From Bacteroides congonensis (GTDB lineage: Bacteria; Bacteroidota; Bacteroidia; Bacteroidales; Bacteroidaceae): 64,000 bases of DNA. This document shows, one piece after another, positions 1-9,245 of the stretch (position 1 is the first letter of the stretch; each line of letters opens with the position of its first letter). Below the pieces are notes generated by a model that worked only from the letters and a program-made list of their open reading frames with translations, did no database searches and was not told the origin of the DNA. A program made the position numbers and the translations under genes. The stretch is from NCBI RefSeq assembly GCF_900130125.1, contig NZ_FQXY01000009.1, positions 969,760 through 1,033,759 of the forward strand. The letters are read 5' to 3'.

Positions 1-740
1 GACTGACTTGCTAATAATTTCAAAGAGTTTACATATTCCGGATTGGCATCATTATTTCCTGCTATCACTAATTTGTAATCACTATGATTGGACTTTATAA
101 ATGCATTAATCAAAACATCTATATTCTTAACGGGGACAATACGTGCAACCACAAGAAAATATTTTTTAGGAAGCAGCCCATATTTATTTAGAAATTGCAT
201 TTTGTCCTCAACCAATGCCGGAGGATTAATGGCAGTAGGAATTGTAACCACATTTTTTCGGTAATTCCTATTATAATAGTCACTTTGCGCATTACTTACC
301 GTTATCACATTTTTATTCATTTTTGCCGAAAGCCATTCCATAAACCGAAGAATTTTTTTCTGCTTCATGCTGTATTTGGTATTCTTCCATTCATGCCCAT
401 GTCCTTGCATAACAGATTTTATTCCAAACACACATGCTAAGGGACTTGACAATGCCGGAGGCCAAGCATTGTAATGAATGACATCAATATGTTTTTCCCT
501 GAATACTGCGTTGATAGTTGATTTTAAGCCAAGCAAAGGTTTGCATAAAAACATACTTTTAGGACCTTTTTGATAAATGACCTTAAACCCATTAATCCAC
601 TCAACCGAACAATGGTCGCTTTCGCAATATACAATAGGTTCATGTCCTTTCCTTACCAATTCTGTTGCCAGATTATACATGTAAGATTCTATTCCACCCA
701 ATTTACGAATATCTCGCCCCCCAATAAATGCAATTTTCAT
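1..740 (-). CDS. Glycosyltransferase family 4, partial (3' end beyond the window)
   Basis: Reading leftward from an ATG at 740 there is an open frame of about 246 codons with no stop before the window edge. The protein begins MKIAFIGGRDIRKLGGIESY, the Rossmann start and glycine-rich turn of GT4 (GT-B fold) glycosyltransferases, and continues with VMQGHGHEW and then VVARIVPVKNIDVLINAF, the typical start of the second Rossmann domain. The donor-site E(x7)E motif would lie beyond the edge. It is the most distal CPS gene seen, 45 nt after the preceding glycosyltransferase, and would transfer a sugar to the lipid-linked repeat unit at the inner face of the cytoplasmic membrane. Donor and acceptor cannot be told from sequence. 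Confidence 0.9.
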   Translation of the reverse strand, partial: MKIAFIGGRDIRKLGGIESYMYNLATELVRKGHEPIVYCESDHCSVEWINGFKVIYQKGPKSMFLCKPLLGLKSTINAVFREKHIDVIHYNAWPPALSSPLACVFGIKSVMQGHGHEWKNTKYSMKQKKILRFMEWLSAKMNKNVITVSNAQSDYYNRNYRKNVVTIPTAINPPALVEDKMQFLNKYGLLPKKYFLVVARIVPVKNIDVLINAFIKSNHSDYKLVIAGNNDANPEYVNSLKLLASQ

Positions 741-785
741 ATTTTCTGAAATGTTAACTATAAACCGTTTGAAACACACATGCTT

Positions 786-1844
786 TTACAGCAGTTTCAT
801 ATACTTCTCGGTAAATTTTTCTTTAGAAAAGCTATCTACTAAAAGTTGATACCCATAATCGCCTAGTTGAGTCCTAAGAGATGGAGTAGACAAAAGTTTA
901 ACTAACGACCTAGCAATACCATTGCTATCACCTATATGATGCAAATAGCCATTTTGGCCATCATGGACAATATGCTTGTTATCTCCTACATCAGTGGCAA
1001 CGATAGGAAGGCAAGCATTTAATGCTTCAAGCAAAGAATTGCTTGTTCCTTCAAATATACTTGTAGAAAGATATACGTCAGCTTTTTCTAAAAGCTCAGG
1101 AATATTATCGGGAGCAATGATAATTTCCACGTTATCTTGCAGAGAATATTTTTTAATCCATTCCCTAATTTGCGTTTCAAGTTTTCCATATCCCACTATA
1201 ACATATCTAAAAGGAATATTTTTTTGTGACAAGTTTTTTACAGATTTTATAGCTGTAAGATAATCCTTTGGCTCTACAAATCTGCCAACGGAAATTATCG
1301 TAGGCATATCCTTAACCTTTCTACTTATTTGCGGAGATATATTTTCAAAGCAATTATGGATAACGATATTTTTCTTTTTGTTAAAACCGTATTCTGAGAA
1401 ATATTTCGCCCCCGAATAGCTATTGTAAATTGTATAATCAGCCAGATAGTTGTGAATCAATCGTTCTAAAACCCTCTTCTTAAATGGTAATCTTGAACTC
1501 CTTATGCCGCCATAGATTTTCTTTACTCCACATATCCTTCCTATAATAGCCCCGAATACATTACAAAATGTTAGATAATTGAATAGTGAATCAATTTGTC
1601 TCTCTTTAAAAACTCTTACAACAGCTTTCAATTTTGCATATTGACTACCAGTAGGAATAAAAATCTCTATTGAAGAATTGGATTTCAATATATCTATATT
1701 TTTAGGTTCTGCGCTTTCCAAACCATAGAAAGAGATAAAAGTAACAAAACATCCTTGTTCGCTAAGACACTTGGCCAGCAAACAAGCTTGTTTTTCCGAT
1801 CCCCCTGCATTAACAGTCGGAGAGAATATTGCAATCTTCTTCAT
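786..1844 (-). CDS. Glycosyltransferase family 4
   Basis: A 352-residue GT-B glycosyltransferase, full length for GT4. The N-terminus MKKIAIFSPTVNAGGSEKQA carries the acceptor-domain glycine turn. About residue 185 TIISVGRFVEPKDYLTAIKS opens the C-terminal Rossmann domain, and IFEGTSNSLLEALN gives the E(x7)E nucleotide-sugar motif. It starts one base after the stop of the frameshifted acetyltransferase upstream, so translation is probably coupled to that frame. It should add one sugar of the CPS repeat unit on undecaprenyl diphosphate. Linkage and donor are not predictable. Confidence 0.9.
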   Translation of the reverse strand: MKKIAIFSPTVNAGGSEKQACLLAKCLSEQGCFVTFISFYGLESAEPKNIDILKSNSSIEIFIPTGSQYAKLKAVVRVFKERQIDSLFNYLTFCNVFGAIIGRICGVKKIYGGIRSSRLPFKKRVLERLIHNYLADYTIYNSYSGAKYFSEYGFNKKKNIVIHNCFENISPQISRKVKDMPTIISVGRFVEPKDYLTAIKSVKNLSQKNIPFRYVIVGYGKLETQIREWIKKYSLQDNVEIIIAPDNIPELLEKADVYLSTSIFEGTSNSLLEALNACLPIVATDVGDNKHIVHDGQNGYLHHIGDSNGIARSLVKLLSTPSLRTQLGDYGYQLLVDSFSKEKFTEKYMKLL

Positions 1845-1845
1845 T

Positions 1846-2356
1846 CTACACTCTATCTTTAATAAATCGTGCAGGATTACCGGCCCATACTTGATTGGCT
1901 GGAATATCCTTTGTTACCACAGAGCCAGCACCAATTATACTACCTTCCCCAATAGTCACTGAATTACAGATAATCACATTCATTCCTATAAATAACATTG
2001 TCTCCAATATGAACCTCTCCAAGACGGAATTGACGTCCCGGTTTACCGGGATCAAGATAATGAGTAAGGATTTTTACTCCAGAGGTTAATGCTACCCCAT
2101 CACCGATATGCACATATTCCGGATGCATTGTATCAATTAACACACCGCCATATATACAAACTCTTTTTGGCTTTTTCGATTTGAACTGCACTCCGGCCAT
2201 CTTTAGAAAAAACCAACGATAATGTCCCCTCATTGGCAAATGAGATAAAAGCAACCACATATATTGCCAAAGCCGTTTTAATGTAAAATACTTAAACATA
2301 AATTTAGCTGTTATTTCGATAAGAAATGATTTAAAACTTCCGAATAATTTTTCCAA
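1846..2356 (-). pseudogene. Hexapeptide-repeat O-acetyltransferase, frameshifted
   Basis: Two overlapping leftward frames together make one left-handed beta-helix acetyltransferase of about 169 residues. The first (ATG at 2356) runs to VHIGDNVIY and then stops after six off-frame residues. The second frame carries the rest, FIGMNVIICNSVTIGEGSII through IPANQVWAGNPARFIKDRV, the usual C-terminus of the LpxA/CysE-like superfamily. Removing one A near 1993 restores a continuous reading, DNVFIGMNVII. The gene overlaps the 3' end of the upstream glycosyltransferase by 46 nt. It would O-acetylate a capsule sugar if intact. The lesion may be a real inactivation or a sequencing error, and the site is not a long homopolymer. 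Confidence 0.8.
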
Positions 2357-3477
2357 TAAAAATTATTCATTGCAGTATTTCTTGCATTTTCACCTATTTT
2401 CTTGCGTTCCTCAATAGTCATATTTTCAAAACGGCACAACTTTATAAAAAAATTTTCTGCAGTATATCCATCTGTCATTAAACAATTTTCTTCATCCTTA
2501 AAATACTCAGAAACTACTCCTGTATCTGTCATGAGTATAGGCGTACCCGACAATGCATATTCAGACAATTTGGTTGAAAAGCCATAATAGTTTTGTAGAT
2601 TATTATTTCTAGACAACAACAAGCAATCAGCTTTTGATAAAATCAAAGGAATCATACTATGTGGAATTGTTCCTTTTATTTCTACTTTATTTTCAATCCC
2701 TAGTTGCGAAATAATCTTTTGGCATCTCTTTCTTTGAGAACCACTAACTCCACCATAGAGCAAAAGCTTCCAATTTGTATAAACATTATCAAAGAGAGCA
2801 AAAGCCTTGAAAAGTTCTTCAAGGTTTTCTTTCTCAATAGATACGCTGCCCGTAAAAACAAATACATGTATATCCGAATCTACATGCACTTTCTCACAAA
2901 CTTGAATATCCGTCAAAGCAGGAATCAAAATACTATTCTTATTATAGCGACTAAAATATTCTGATATATTTTTGGAAATACAGACTAATCCATCATAGTA
3001 CTTAGAAAGTCTATCAACTAATGAATAATTTAATCTAAAAACAGCTTTTTTTAGACCATGAAGTTGTTCTAGGTTTGAATCAAACTTTCTCACCTCATTA
3101 GCTTCACGAAAACAACATGTTCTACGAAACACTTTGAAATACGTAAGAAATACTATTTCTGTTATCAATTTGGTATTAGGATAATAAAGATAGATAGTTT
3201 CTCCATCGAATGATGAAGTGATATTCTTGACATATCTCATGAATCGTAGAGACGAAATTAATCCCGTTTTATTGTTTGTATTTAAATTATCTGTTGTGAA
3301 TGCATTGTTGCCTATCTTCACTAGAGCGCTTTTTCCATTAAGATATTTCTCTGACAGTAAGTAACATTTCACATTTTCACATTCCGACAATGCCGAAACA
3401 TAGCTATTCATCCTAGCTACACCTGCACTATTATCATAGTATAACCCCATCGAAGAGATTATTACAATATTCTTCAT
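2311..3477 (-). CDS. Glycosyltransferase family 4-like
   Basis: A 388-residue GT-B type glycosyltransferase. The N-terminus MKNIVIISSMGLYYDNSAGV resembles the acceptor domain. VFVFTGSVSIEKENLEELFK begins the donor domain, and YGFSTKLSEYALSGTPILMT is the donor-binding stretch in the position of the GT4 E(x7)E motif. It follows the acetyltransferase gene at 4093 after a 58-nt gap and overlaps the next acetyltransferase frame. The coding region is AT-rich like the rest of the distal capsule genes, as is common in horizontally exchanged CPS cassettes. The role is transfer of one sugar of the repeat unit. Specificity is unknown. Confidence 0.87.
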   Translation of the reverse strand: MKNIVIISSMGLYYDNSAGVARMNSYVSALSECENVKCYLLSEKYLNGKSALVKIGNNAFTTDNLNTNNKTGLISSLRFMRYVKNITSSFDGETIYLYYPNTKLITEIVFLTYFKVFRRTCCFREANEVRKFDSNLEQLHGLKKAVFRLNYSLVDRLSKYYDGLVCISKNISEYFSRYNKNSILIPALTDIQVCEKVHVDSDIHVFVFTGSVSIEKENLEELFKAFALFDNVYTNWKLLLYGGVSGSQRKRCQKIISQLGIENKVEIKGTIPHSMIPLILSKADCLLLSRNNNLQNYYGFSTKLSEYALSGTPILMTDTGVVSEYFKDEENCLMTDGYTAENFFIKLCRFENMTIEERKKIGENARNTAMNNFYWKNYSEVLNHFLSK

Positions 3478-3535
3478 CCGTACCTTAGTCTTGTATTATA
3501 GGTATTTTTCATTCATTGTTGATTGAACAAATGGT

Positions 3536-4093
3536 TCACTCTGCTGTCAACTCTTTTTTTCTCACAAAAGAAGTAGCAGGCAAATTTTCAATATATTTCC
3601 GCCTGTCATTTCCTTTTAAATTGTAGAAGACCTCAGGATTAATGACTCTTTTAGAATCAACGCGCTCCACAAAAGTATTCGTTTTACCTATGATACGTAT
3701 CGGATTTCCAGCAACCATTACGCCGTCCGGTATAGATTTAGTGACTACACTTCCTGCACCAATAATAACATCATTACCAATAGTTACCCCAGGCATTATC
3801 AAACAGTTCTCTCCTATATAAGAATAATTACCTATTTTAATTTTTCCGAAATATTCAAGTACTTTGCCCGGATTCTTTTTTCTCTGCGACCATATTCCCC
3901 CATGAGTGAAAAAACGGACATCTTTAGCTATACGCACGTAATCTCCAATTTCAATTAAATAAGGTTCTGAAGTCCAATGAAAGGTAGAGATAAAAGTATT
4001 TTTTCCAACTTTAACCCCTAAATGCTTAGCATAAGCTTCCGGCGTTTTAAATACTCTCCAATAAAGAGCGTTAATCTTGTTAATGAAGTTCAT
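3536..4093 (-). CDS. Hexapeptide-repeat acetyltransferase (WcaF/CysE-like)
   Basis: A 185-residue member of the left-handed beta-helix acyltransferases. Hexapeptide repeats are visible in IKIGNYSYIGENCLIMPGVT and in IGNDVIIGAGSVVTKSIPDG, followed by the family's C-terminal VMVAGNPIRIIGK. The length matches sugar O-acetyltransferases of capsule and O-antigen clusters. It sits between capG and a glycosyltransferase in the CPS operon, so it probably O-acetylates a sugar of the repeat unit using acetyl-CoA in the cytoplasm. It is intact, unlike the related gene at 1846-2356. Confidence 0.88.
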   Translation of the reverse strand: MNFINKINALYWRVFKTPEAYAKHLGVKVGKNTFISTFHWTSEPYLIEIGDYVRIAKDVRFFTHGGIWSQRKKNPGKVLEYFGKIKIGNYSYIGENCLIMPGVTIGNDVIIGAGSVVTKSIPDGVMVAGNPIRIIGKTNTFVERVDSKRVINPEVFYNLKGNDRRKYIENLPATSFVRKKELTAE

Positions 4094-4165
4094 ATTGTTT
4101 AATGCTTATAAGCAGCTATTGAAGATTTTATTCTTTAACTGCATGAGTTTGACATAAATCGAATT

Positions 4166-5350
4166 TTAATATTTTCTCCAAACCATCTTGTTTACTACAT
4201 TTACATAGCTCTGAATAATTTTCACAACCTTTGTACTAACATTCTCATCGGCATAATCGGGGACGGGTAAGCCAAAGTCACCGTTCCGAACCAATTCCAC
4301 TGCTGTATCCACTGATTGAAGTAATGAGTACTCTTCAATACCCGCCAATACAAACCCTGCTTTATCCAAGGATTCAGGGCGTTCAGTAGAGGTACGGATA
4401 CAGATTGCAGGAAAGGGATGACCGATACTGGTAAAGAAACTGCTTTCTTCAGGCAGTGTACCGCTATCGCTCACCACAGCGAAGGCATTCATCTGAAGAC
4501 AGTTGTAATCATGAAATCCCAACGGTTCATGCTGTATAACACGTACATCAAGTTTAAATCCGCTTGCTGCCAAACGTTTACGACTGCGAGGATGGCATGA
4601 GTAAAGGACGGGCATATCGTACTTCTGCGCCATAGCATTAATAGCATTGAATAACGAAATGAAATTCTTTTCTGTATCAATGTTTTCTTCACGATGAGCT
4701 GAGAGTAAGATATACTTGCCCTTTTCCAAGCTAAGACGTTGATGAATGTCGCTTCCCTTAATTTCTGCTAAGTTATCACGAAGGACTTCTGCCATTGGTG
4801 AACCTGTCACATAAGTACGCTCTTTCGGTAAACCACAATCTGCCAAATATCGACGTGCATGTTCACTATAAGCTAGATTCACATCGCTTATGATATCAAC
4901 GATGCGACGGTTAGTTTCTTCAGGTAAATTCTCGTCCTTGCAACGGTTTCCGGCTTCCATGTGAAAAATAGGAATATGCAAACGTTTCGCGCCAATAACA
5001 GATAAACAAGAATTTGTATCTCCCAACACCAATACCGCATCAGGCTGCGTCTGTACCATTAATTTGTAAGATGCGTTGATTATATTGCCCATTGTCGAAC
5101 CGAGATCATCACCTACAGCATCCATATAAATATCCGGTTCTTTTAGCTTTAAATCGTGAAAGAATACTCCATTTAAATTATAGTCGTAATTCTGACCTGT
5201 ATGTGCCAAAAGACAATCGAAATATTGTCGACATTTACTTATCACCGCTGCCAATCGAATAATTTCAGGACGAGTGCCCACAATAATGAGTAACTTCAGT
5301 TTACCGTTATTGGCGAACTGAATATCTGAATAATCAGTTTTTAGTACCAT
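4166..5350 (-). CDS. capG: UDP-N-acetylglucosamine 2-epimerase family, CapG/FnlC-type
   Basis: A 394-residue non-hydrolysing UDP-HexNAc 2-epimerase (WecB fold). It shows IVGTRPEIIRLAAV at the N-terminus, LLAHTGQNYD, HMEAGNR and ILLSAHREENIDTEKN, all family signatures. Because it lies with capE- and capF-like genes, it is better read as CapG/FnlC, the last step of UDP-N-acetyl-L-fucosamine synthesis (C2 epimerisation of UDP-L-PneNAc), than as the UDP-GlcNAc/UDP-ManNAc enzyme. It is 15 nt downstream of the WbuC gene. A ManNAc-making role cannot be excluded from sequence, but no ManNAc dehydrogenase partner lies beside it. Confidence 0.88.
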   Translation of the reverse strand: MVLKTDYSDIQFANNGKLKLLIIVGTRPEIIRLAAVISKCRQYFDCLLAHTGQNYDYNLNGVFFHDLKLKEPDIYMDAVGDDLGSTMGNIINASYKLMVQTQPDAVLVLGDTNSCLSVIGAKRLHIPIFHMEAGNRCKDENLPEETNRRIVDIISDVNLAYSEHARRYLADCGLPKERTYVTGSPMAEVLRDNLAEIKGSDIHQRLSLEKGKYILLSAHREENIDTEKNFISLFNAINAMAQKYDMPVLYSCHPRSRKRLAASGFKLDVRVIQHEPLGFHDYNCLQMNAFAVVSDSGTLPEESSFFTSIGHPFPAICIRTSTERPESLDKAGFVLAGIEEYSLLQSVDTAVELVRNGDFGLPVPDYADENVSTKVVKIIQSYVNVVNKMVWRKY

Positions 5351-5365
5351 GATGCTTACTTATAT

Positions 5366-5764
5366 TTATATAACCATCATATTCTCGGGAACAAACGGAA
5401 CATAAGGACCGTCTTTCACTTCAAAAATTATTGTTCCACTCTCCAATACTTCCAATGTGTGCCATTGTCCTGCTGGAATATGTACACCATATTTCTCTTT
5501 CAAAGGATCAAGTTCTTGTTTTTCCACCAACTGCTTTTTATCACTGTAGAAGAGCACATTCATGCGTCCCCGAATAATTATATAGGTTTCAGCAGTCTGT
5601 GTATGACGGTGAATGGGCAATTCCGTTCCCGGTTCTAACGCATTAAGTAGACGTTGCGCCTTCGCATCAAGAGAGTCATGCAAATTATAGTTCATTCGCA
5701 AACGAGGGCTTTCTTTAGCCTCAACCGTTACATTATCCAATAGTCTTTTATCTATAACCTTCAT
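5366..5764 (-). CDS. wbuC: WbuC-family cupin protein
   Basis: A 132-residue single cupin domain. ELPIHRHTQTAETYIIIRGR supplies the HxH...E metal-binding set of cupin motif 1, and HIPAGQWHTLEV supplies the His of motif 2. WbuC-type cupins occur in O-antigen and capsule clusters that make FucNAc, as here between capF and capG with gaps of 7 and 15 nt. The biochemical role of WbuC is not established. A metal-dependent isomerase or a helper in UDP-FucNAc supply is plausible. The family call rests on length, motifs and neighbourhood. Confidence 0.8.
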   Translation of the reverse strand: MKVIDKRLLDNVTVEAKESPRLRMNYNLHDSLDAKAQRLLNALEPGTELPIHRHTQTAETYIIIRGRMNVLFYSDKKQLVEKQELDPLKEKYGVHIPAGQWHTLEVLESGTIIFEVKDGPYVPFVPENMMVI

Positions 5765-5771
5765 TTTATTT

Positions 5772-6932
5772 TCAAGCTTTATGTTCTACCTCCTCGAAAT
5801 AAGTATCGGGAGAATTTGAATCAAAACACTCATTACACCATATCAATGTAACCAAATCTTCCGTTTCCGAACGATTGATAATGTTATGGGTATAACCCGG
5901 AATCGTCTCCACCACTTCCATCTTATCTCCGCTCACCTCAAAATTGATTACTTCGCCAGAACCTACTGCACGGAACTGAATTAAGCCTCGTCCGCTTACA
6001 ACTACAAATTTCTCCACCTTAGTGTGATGCCAATGTTGTCCTTTAGTAACTCCGGGATTGGAGATATTGATAGAGAATTGCCCGGCACTTTCCGAACGGA
6101 TGAACTCCGTAAAACTACCACGAGCATCCACATTCATTCTCAATGGATAACTAAATTTTTCTTTAGGCAAATAAGAGAGATACGTGGAATATAACTTCTT
6201 AGTAAAACTATCTGCCATATTAGGTATACTAAGATTATTAGGCATTTCTTTGAATGAATAGAGCAAATCCACTATACCGCCAAGAGTAATATCATGCACT
6301 ATAGGCACTTGACAATAATCAGCGTTTCGGTGTTCGTTGCCACTCAATGCACCTATCAGTTCGTTCACTACATCATCTATATACACCAAATGCATCAAGA
6401 TAGATGGGTCATTCACAGTGATGGGAAGATTATTGGCTATATTATTGCAAAAAGTAGCTATTGCACTGTTATAGTTTGGTTTACACCATTTTCCAAACAC
6501 GTTCGGGAAACGATAAACTAACACTTTTGCTCCAGTCTCTTTAGCATAATCAAACATTAATTGTTCGCCGGCACGTTTTGACTCTCCGTAAGGATTGTCC
6601 AAGACTGCCTGTGTAGATGAAGAAATCATCACAGGACATGTATTCCTATACTTTTTCAGAGTTTCAAGTAAAACCGAAGCAAAACCAAAATTCCCTTTCA
6701 TAAATTCTGATTGGTCTTTTGGACGGTTAATCCCGGCAAGATTAAAAACAAAATCGGCATTCTTGCAATAGACTTCCAATTCTGCAGGATCACTATCGAT
6801 ATCATATTCAAAAACTTTCAGTTGTTCACCAGACAAATGATAATTCTTCGCTTTTCCGCTCTGAATATTATGCAATTGAGATATCAAATTTCGCCCAACA
6901 AACCCTTTGGCACCAGTTACTAATATATTCAT
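5772..6932 (-). CDS. capF: UDP-2-acetamido-2,6-dideoxy-hexulose reductase, CapF (SDR-cupin fusion)
   Basis: A 386-residue two-domain enzyme. Residues 1 to about 250 are an extended SDR with MNILVTGAKGFVGRNL for NAD(P) binding and a YxxxK catalytic pair at Tyr115/Lys119 (NPYGESK). The C-terminal ~130 residues are a cupin with GQHWHHTKVEKFVVVSG and PGYTHNI. In CapF the cupin performs C3 epimerisation and the SDR domain reduces C4, giving UDP-L-6-deoxytalose-type HexNAc on the way to UDP-L-FucNAc. Placement directly after capE and before wbuC-capG supports this pathway. The domain order and length are those of the family. Confidence 0.92.
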   Translation of the reverse strand: MNILVTGAKGFVGRNLISQLHNIQSGKAKNYHLSGEQLKVFEYDIDSDPAELEVYCKNADFVFNLAGINRPKDQSEFMKGNFGFASVLLETLKKYRNTCPVMISSSTQAVLDNPYGESKRAGEQLMFDYAKETGAKVLVYRFPNVFGKWCKPNYNSAIATFCNNIANNLPITVNDPSILMHLVYIDDVVNELIGALSGNEHRNADYCQVPIVHDITLGGIVDLLYSFKEMPNNLSIPNMADSFTKKLYSTYLSYLPKEKFSYPLRMNVDARGSFTEFIRSESAGQFSINISNPGVTKGQHWHHTKVEKFVVVSGRGLIQFRAVGSGEVINFEVSGDKMEVVETIPGYTHNIINRSETEDLVTLIWCNECFDSNSPDTYFEEVEHKA

Positions 6933-6961
6933 ATTGATTTATGTATTTATACCCGACAGTA

Positions 6962-8035
6962 TTATTCACTCCGAATTTCTTTTGCCTTAGCATGTTCTAT
7001 CAAACCCAAATCTTCCTGGATAAAACGAAGACGCATCAACTGCTCTTTCATGCCTTCTACATCAAGACGACGAGTATTGTGACTATGATAATCTTCAATC
7101 TTAGATACATCTTCATTACCTTCGGTAAAAAACTTATCATAGTTCAAATCGCGGTTATCACAAGGAATACGGTAATAGTTACCCATGTCTATTGCCTTAG
7201 CCATTTCTTCACGAGTCACCAATGTTTCGTACAACTTCTCACCATGGCGGGTACCAATCACTTTTACTTCAGTTTCTCCATATTTCGGTTCAACCTTAAC
7301 ATAGATTTGCTTCAACGCTTCAGCTAAAGTTGAAAGCGTAGCAGCCGGAGCTTTCTGTACAAAAAGGTCACCATTATGTCCATGAGTGAATGCATATATC
7401 ACAAGATCTACCGCATCATCTAACGTCATCATAAACCGAGTCATATTAGGGTCAGTTATGGTAATAGGCTTATCTTCCATCATCTGTTCAACCCACAATG
7501 GAATTACTGAACCCCGGCTTGCCATCACATTGCCATAACGAGTGCAACAGATAGTAGTCTGCGCTCCTTCTCCCAATTCGCGCCCTTTGGCTATTGCCAC
7601 CTTTTCCATCAGAGCTTTGCTGATACCCATAGCATTGATAGGATAAGCAGCCTTATCGGTAGAGAGTACCACCACATTTTTTACACCATGCTCAATAGCA
7701 GAAAGAAGCACGTTCTCCGTACCCTCCACATTAGTACGTGTGGCCTCCATTGGAAAGAATTCACAAGAAGGAACTTGTTTTAAGGCTGCAGCACTAAATA
7801 CATAATCCACCCCCCGCATAGCTATATCCACAGATGCTTTGTTACGTACATTGCCGATATAAAACTTGACTTTGGGATTCTGCAAACGATGACGCATATC
7901 ATCTTGCTTCTTCTCGTCACGACTGAAAATACGAATTTCTTTAATATCGGAGTCCAAAAAACGTCTTAATACAGCATTTCCAAATGAACCTGTACCGCCT
8001 GTAATTAACAGGACTTTGTCTTTAAATACTGACAT
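6962..8035 (-). CDS. capE: UDP-N-acetylglucosamine 4,6-dehydratase/5-epimerase, CapE/FnlA-type
   Basis: A 357-residue short-chain dehydrogenase-like nucleotide-sugar enzyme. GGTGSFG at residues 13-19 binds NADP. STDKAAYPINAMGISK carries the catalytic region, where Met136 replaces the usual Tyr of YxxxK (MGISK). This Met is normal for the CapE/FnlA branch and separates it from RmlB-type dehydratases. It converts UDP-D-GlcNAc to the 4-keto-6-deoxy-L-talo/arabino intermediate, the first step of UDP-L-FucNAc synthesis. CapF and CapG follow in the same operon, so the whole three-enzyme route is present. Confidence 0.93.
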   Translation of the reverse strand: MSVFKDKVLLITGGTGSFGNAVLRRFLDSDIKEIRIFSRDEKKQDDMRHRLQNPKVKFYIGNVRNKASVDIAMRGVDYVFSAAALKQVPSCEFFPMEATRTNVEGTENVLLSAIEHGVKNVVVLSTDKAAYPINAMGISKALMEKVAIAKGRELGEGAQTTICCTRYGNVMASRGSVIPLWVEQMMEDKPITITDPNMTRFMMTLDDAVDLVIYAFTHGHNGDLFVQKAPAATLSTLAEALKQIYVKVEPKYGETEVKVIGTRHGEKLYETLVTREEMAKAIDMGNYYRIPCDNRDLNYDKFFTEGNEDVSKIEDYHSHNTRRLDVEGMKEQLMRLRFIQEDLGLIEHAKAKEIRSE

Positions 8036-8042
8036 TGTTTTA

Positions 8043-9245
8043 TTATAAATTATTCTCTAAAAATATTTTTAAATCACCTGCAACTTTTTTGCTAGAAAAA
8101 TTTTCTAGAATAAACTTTCTACCTTCACACGCAACTGACAGAGCTTCATCATAATGCTCCATTATATATCCTATTTTATCAGCATATGCTTGTGGTTCAC
8201 ATGGAGGCACCAAATAAACATGCTTTTTATCAGAAACAAATTGTGCAATTTCACCAACAGTAGTAGCAATTGTCGGAACACCACTTAAAAGATATTCTCC
8301 TAATTTTGTAGGAAACCCACCTTCCGCTCGTCGAGTTATAGGCTGGGATGTCACCAAAATCTTCGCTTGAGAAAGAACAACAGGAACAATATTATAATCA
8401 ACACGTCCCTTAAAAAACACTTTATGTGTAAGTTCTAATTCTTCTACCAAAGACTCTAACACTTTCCAATCATTCTTTTTCGGAATCCCATATAAATGCA
8501 ATTCAAGTGAAGGATAAATATCACAAACCAGCTTAAAAGCTTTAATAATATTTGTAACATTATCTTTAGCCAATTCCATATTCCCCATATAGCATAAATA
8601 GGGCACTTTCAAGTCTTTTCGTTTTATATCTACACGCTTAAATCTATCAATATCTGTTATAGTTGGAAGAATGTGCGTAGGTTTTAATGAAATTACATTA
8701 TTAAAGTAATCTTTCAATGCTTTAGTCATCAAAATTCGGACTTTGATTCCCCAAAATATAATCTTGTAACTATAGATTTTCCACCTCGGTAATTTATCTT
8801 TTAATTGTTCCCTTATAGGAATTGGATACTCATCTCCAATAAATGCTAAACGTATTCCGAAGAGCCTCAATGATAATACAAAAAACGTCATAAAATGTAA
8901 AGCGTCAAAGCTCAAAAAGATATAATCAAATGACCGTTCTTTATTTTGTTTATATATATATTTTACAGTTTTAAACAAAGATAAAGGTCGATGGTAAAAC
9001 AGCTTTTTTAACGTTGACGATTTAGTGTCACGTTCATACATATAATGGAAATTAATGCCAGATATTGTACCGGAGAGAGGAATACAAGCCTCTTTTAATT
9101 TAGGACGAAAAATGATAATATCAACATCTACCCCATTCTCCCTCAGCCCTTTACTATATGCTATAATACGATTTGTAGCAGCCATTCCTTCTGGGAATGT
9201 ATAATAACAAAGAACACCTATTCTATCTAATGATACATTTTGCAT
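8043..9245 (-). CDS. Glycosyltransferase family 4
   Basis: A 400-residue GT-B glycosyltransferase. The N-terminus (DRIGVLCYYTFPEGMAATNR) is the acceptor-side Rossmann start. VPYLCYMGNMELAKDNVTNI opens the donor domain, and GGFPTKLGEYLLSGVPTIAT is the donor motif. Its start overlaps the end of wzy by 23 nt and it ends 7 nt before capE. Neighbourhood with capE-capF-capG makes it a candidate for the L-FucNAc transferase (WbuB-like), but that is inference from position only. Confidence 0.88.
   Translation of the reverse strand: MQNVSLDRIGVLCYYTFPEGMAATNRIIAYSKGLRENGVDVDIIIFRPKLKEACIPLSGTISGINFHYMYERDTKSSTLKKLFYHRPLSLFKTVKYIYKQNKERSFDYIFLSFDALHFMTFFVLSLRLFGIRLAFIGDEYPIPIREQLKDKLPRWKIYSYKIIFWGIKVRILMTKALKDYFNNVISLKPTHILPTITDIDRFKRVDIKRKDLKVPYLCYMGNMELAKDNVTNIIKAFKLVCDIYPSLELHLYGIPKKNDWKVLESLVEELELTHKVFFKGRVDYNIVPVVLSQAKILVTSQPITRRAEGGFPTKLGEYLLSGVPTIATTVGEIAQFVSDKKHVYLVPPCEPQAYADKIGYIMEHYDEALSVACEGRKFILENFSSKKVAGDLKIFLENNL

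Noticed and set aside
1846..2055. Separate 69-residue acetyltransferase-like gene
   Set aside because: It is the C-terminal half of the frameshifted acetyltransferase, continuous with the upstream frame after removal of one base.
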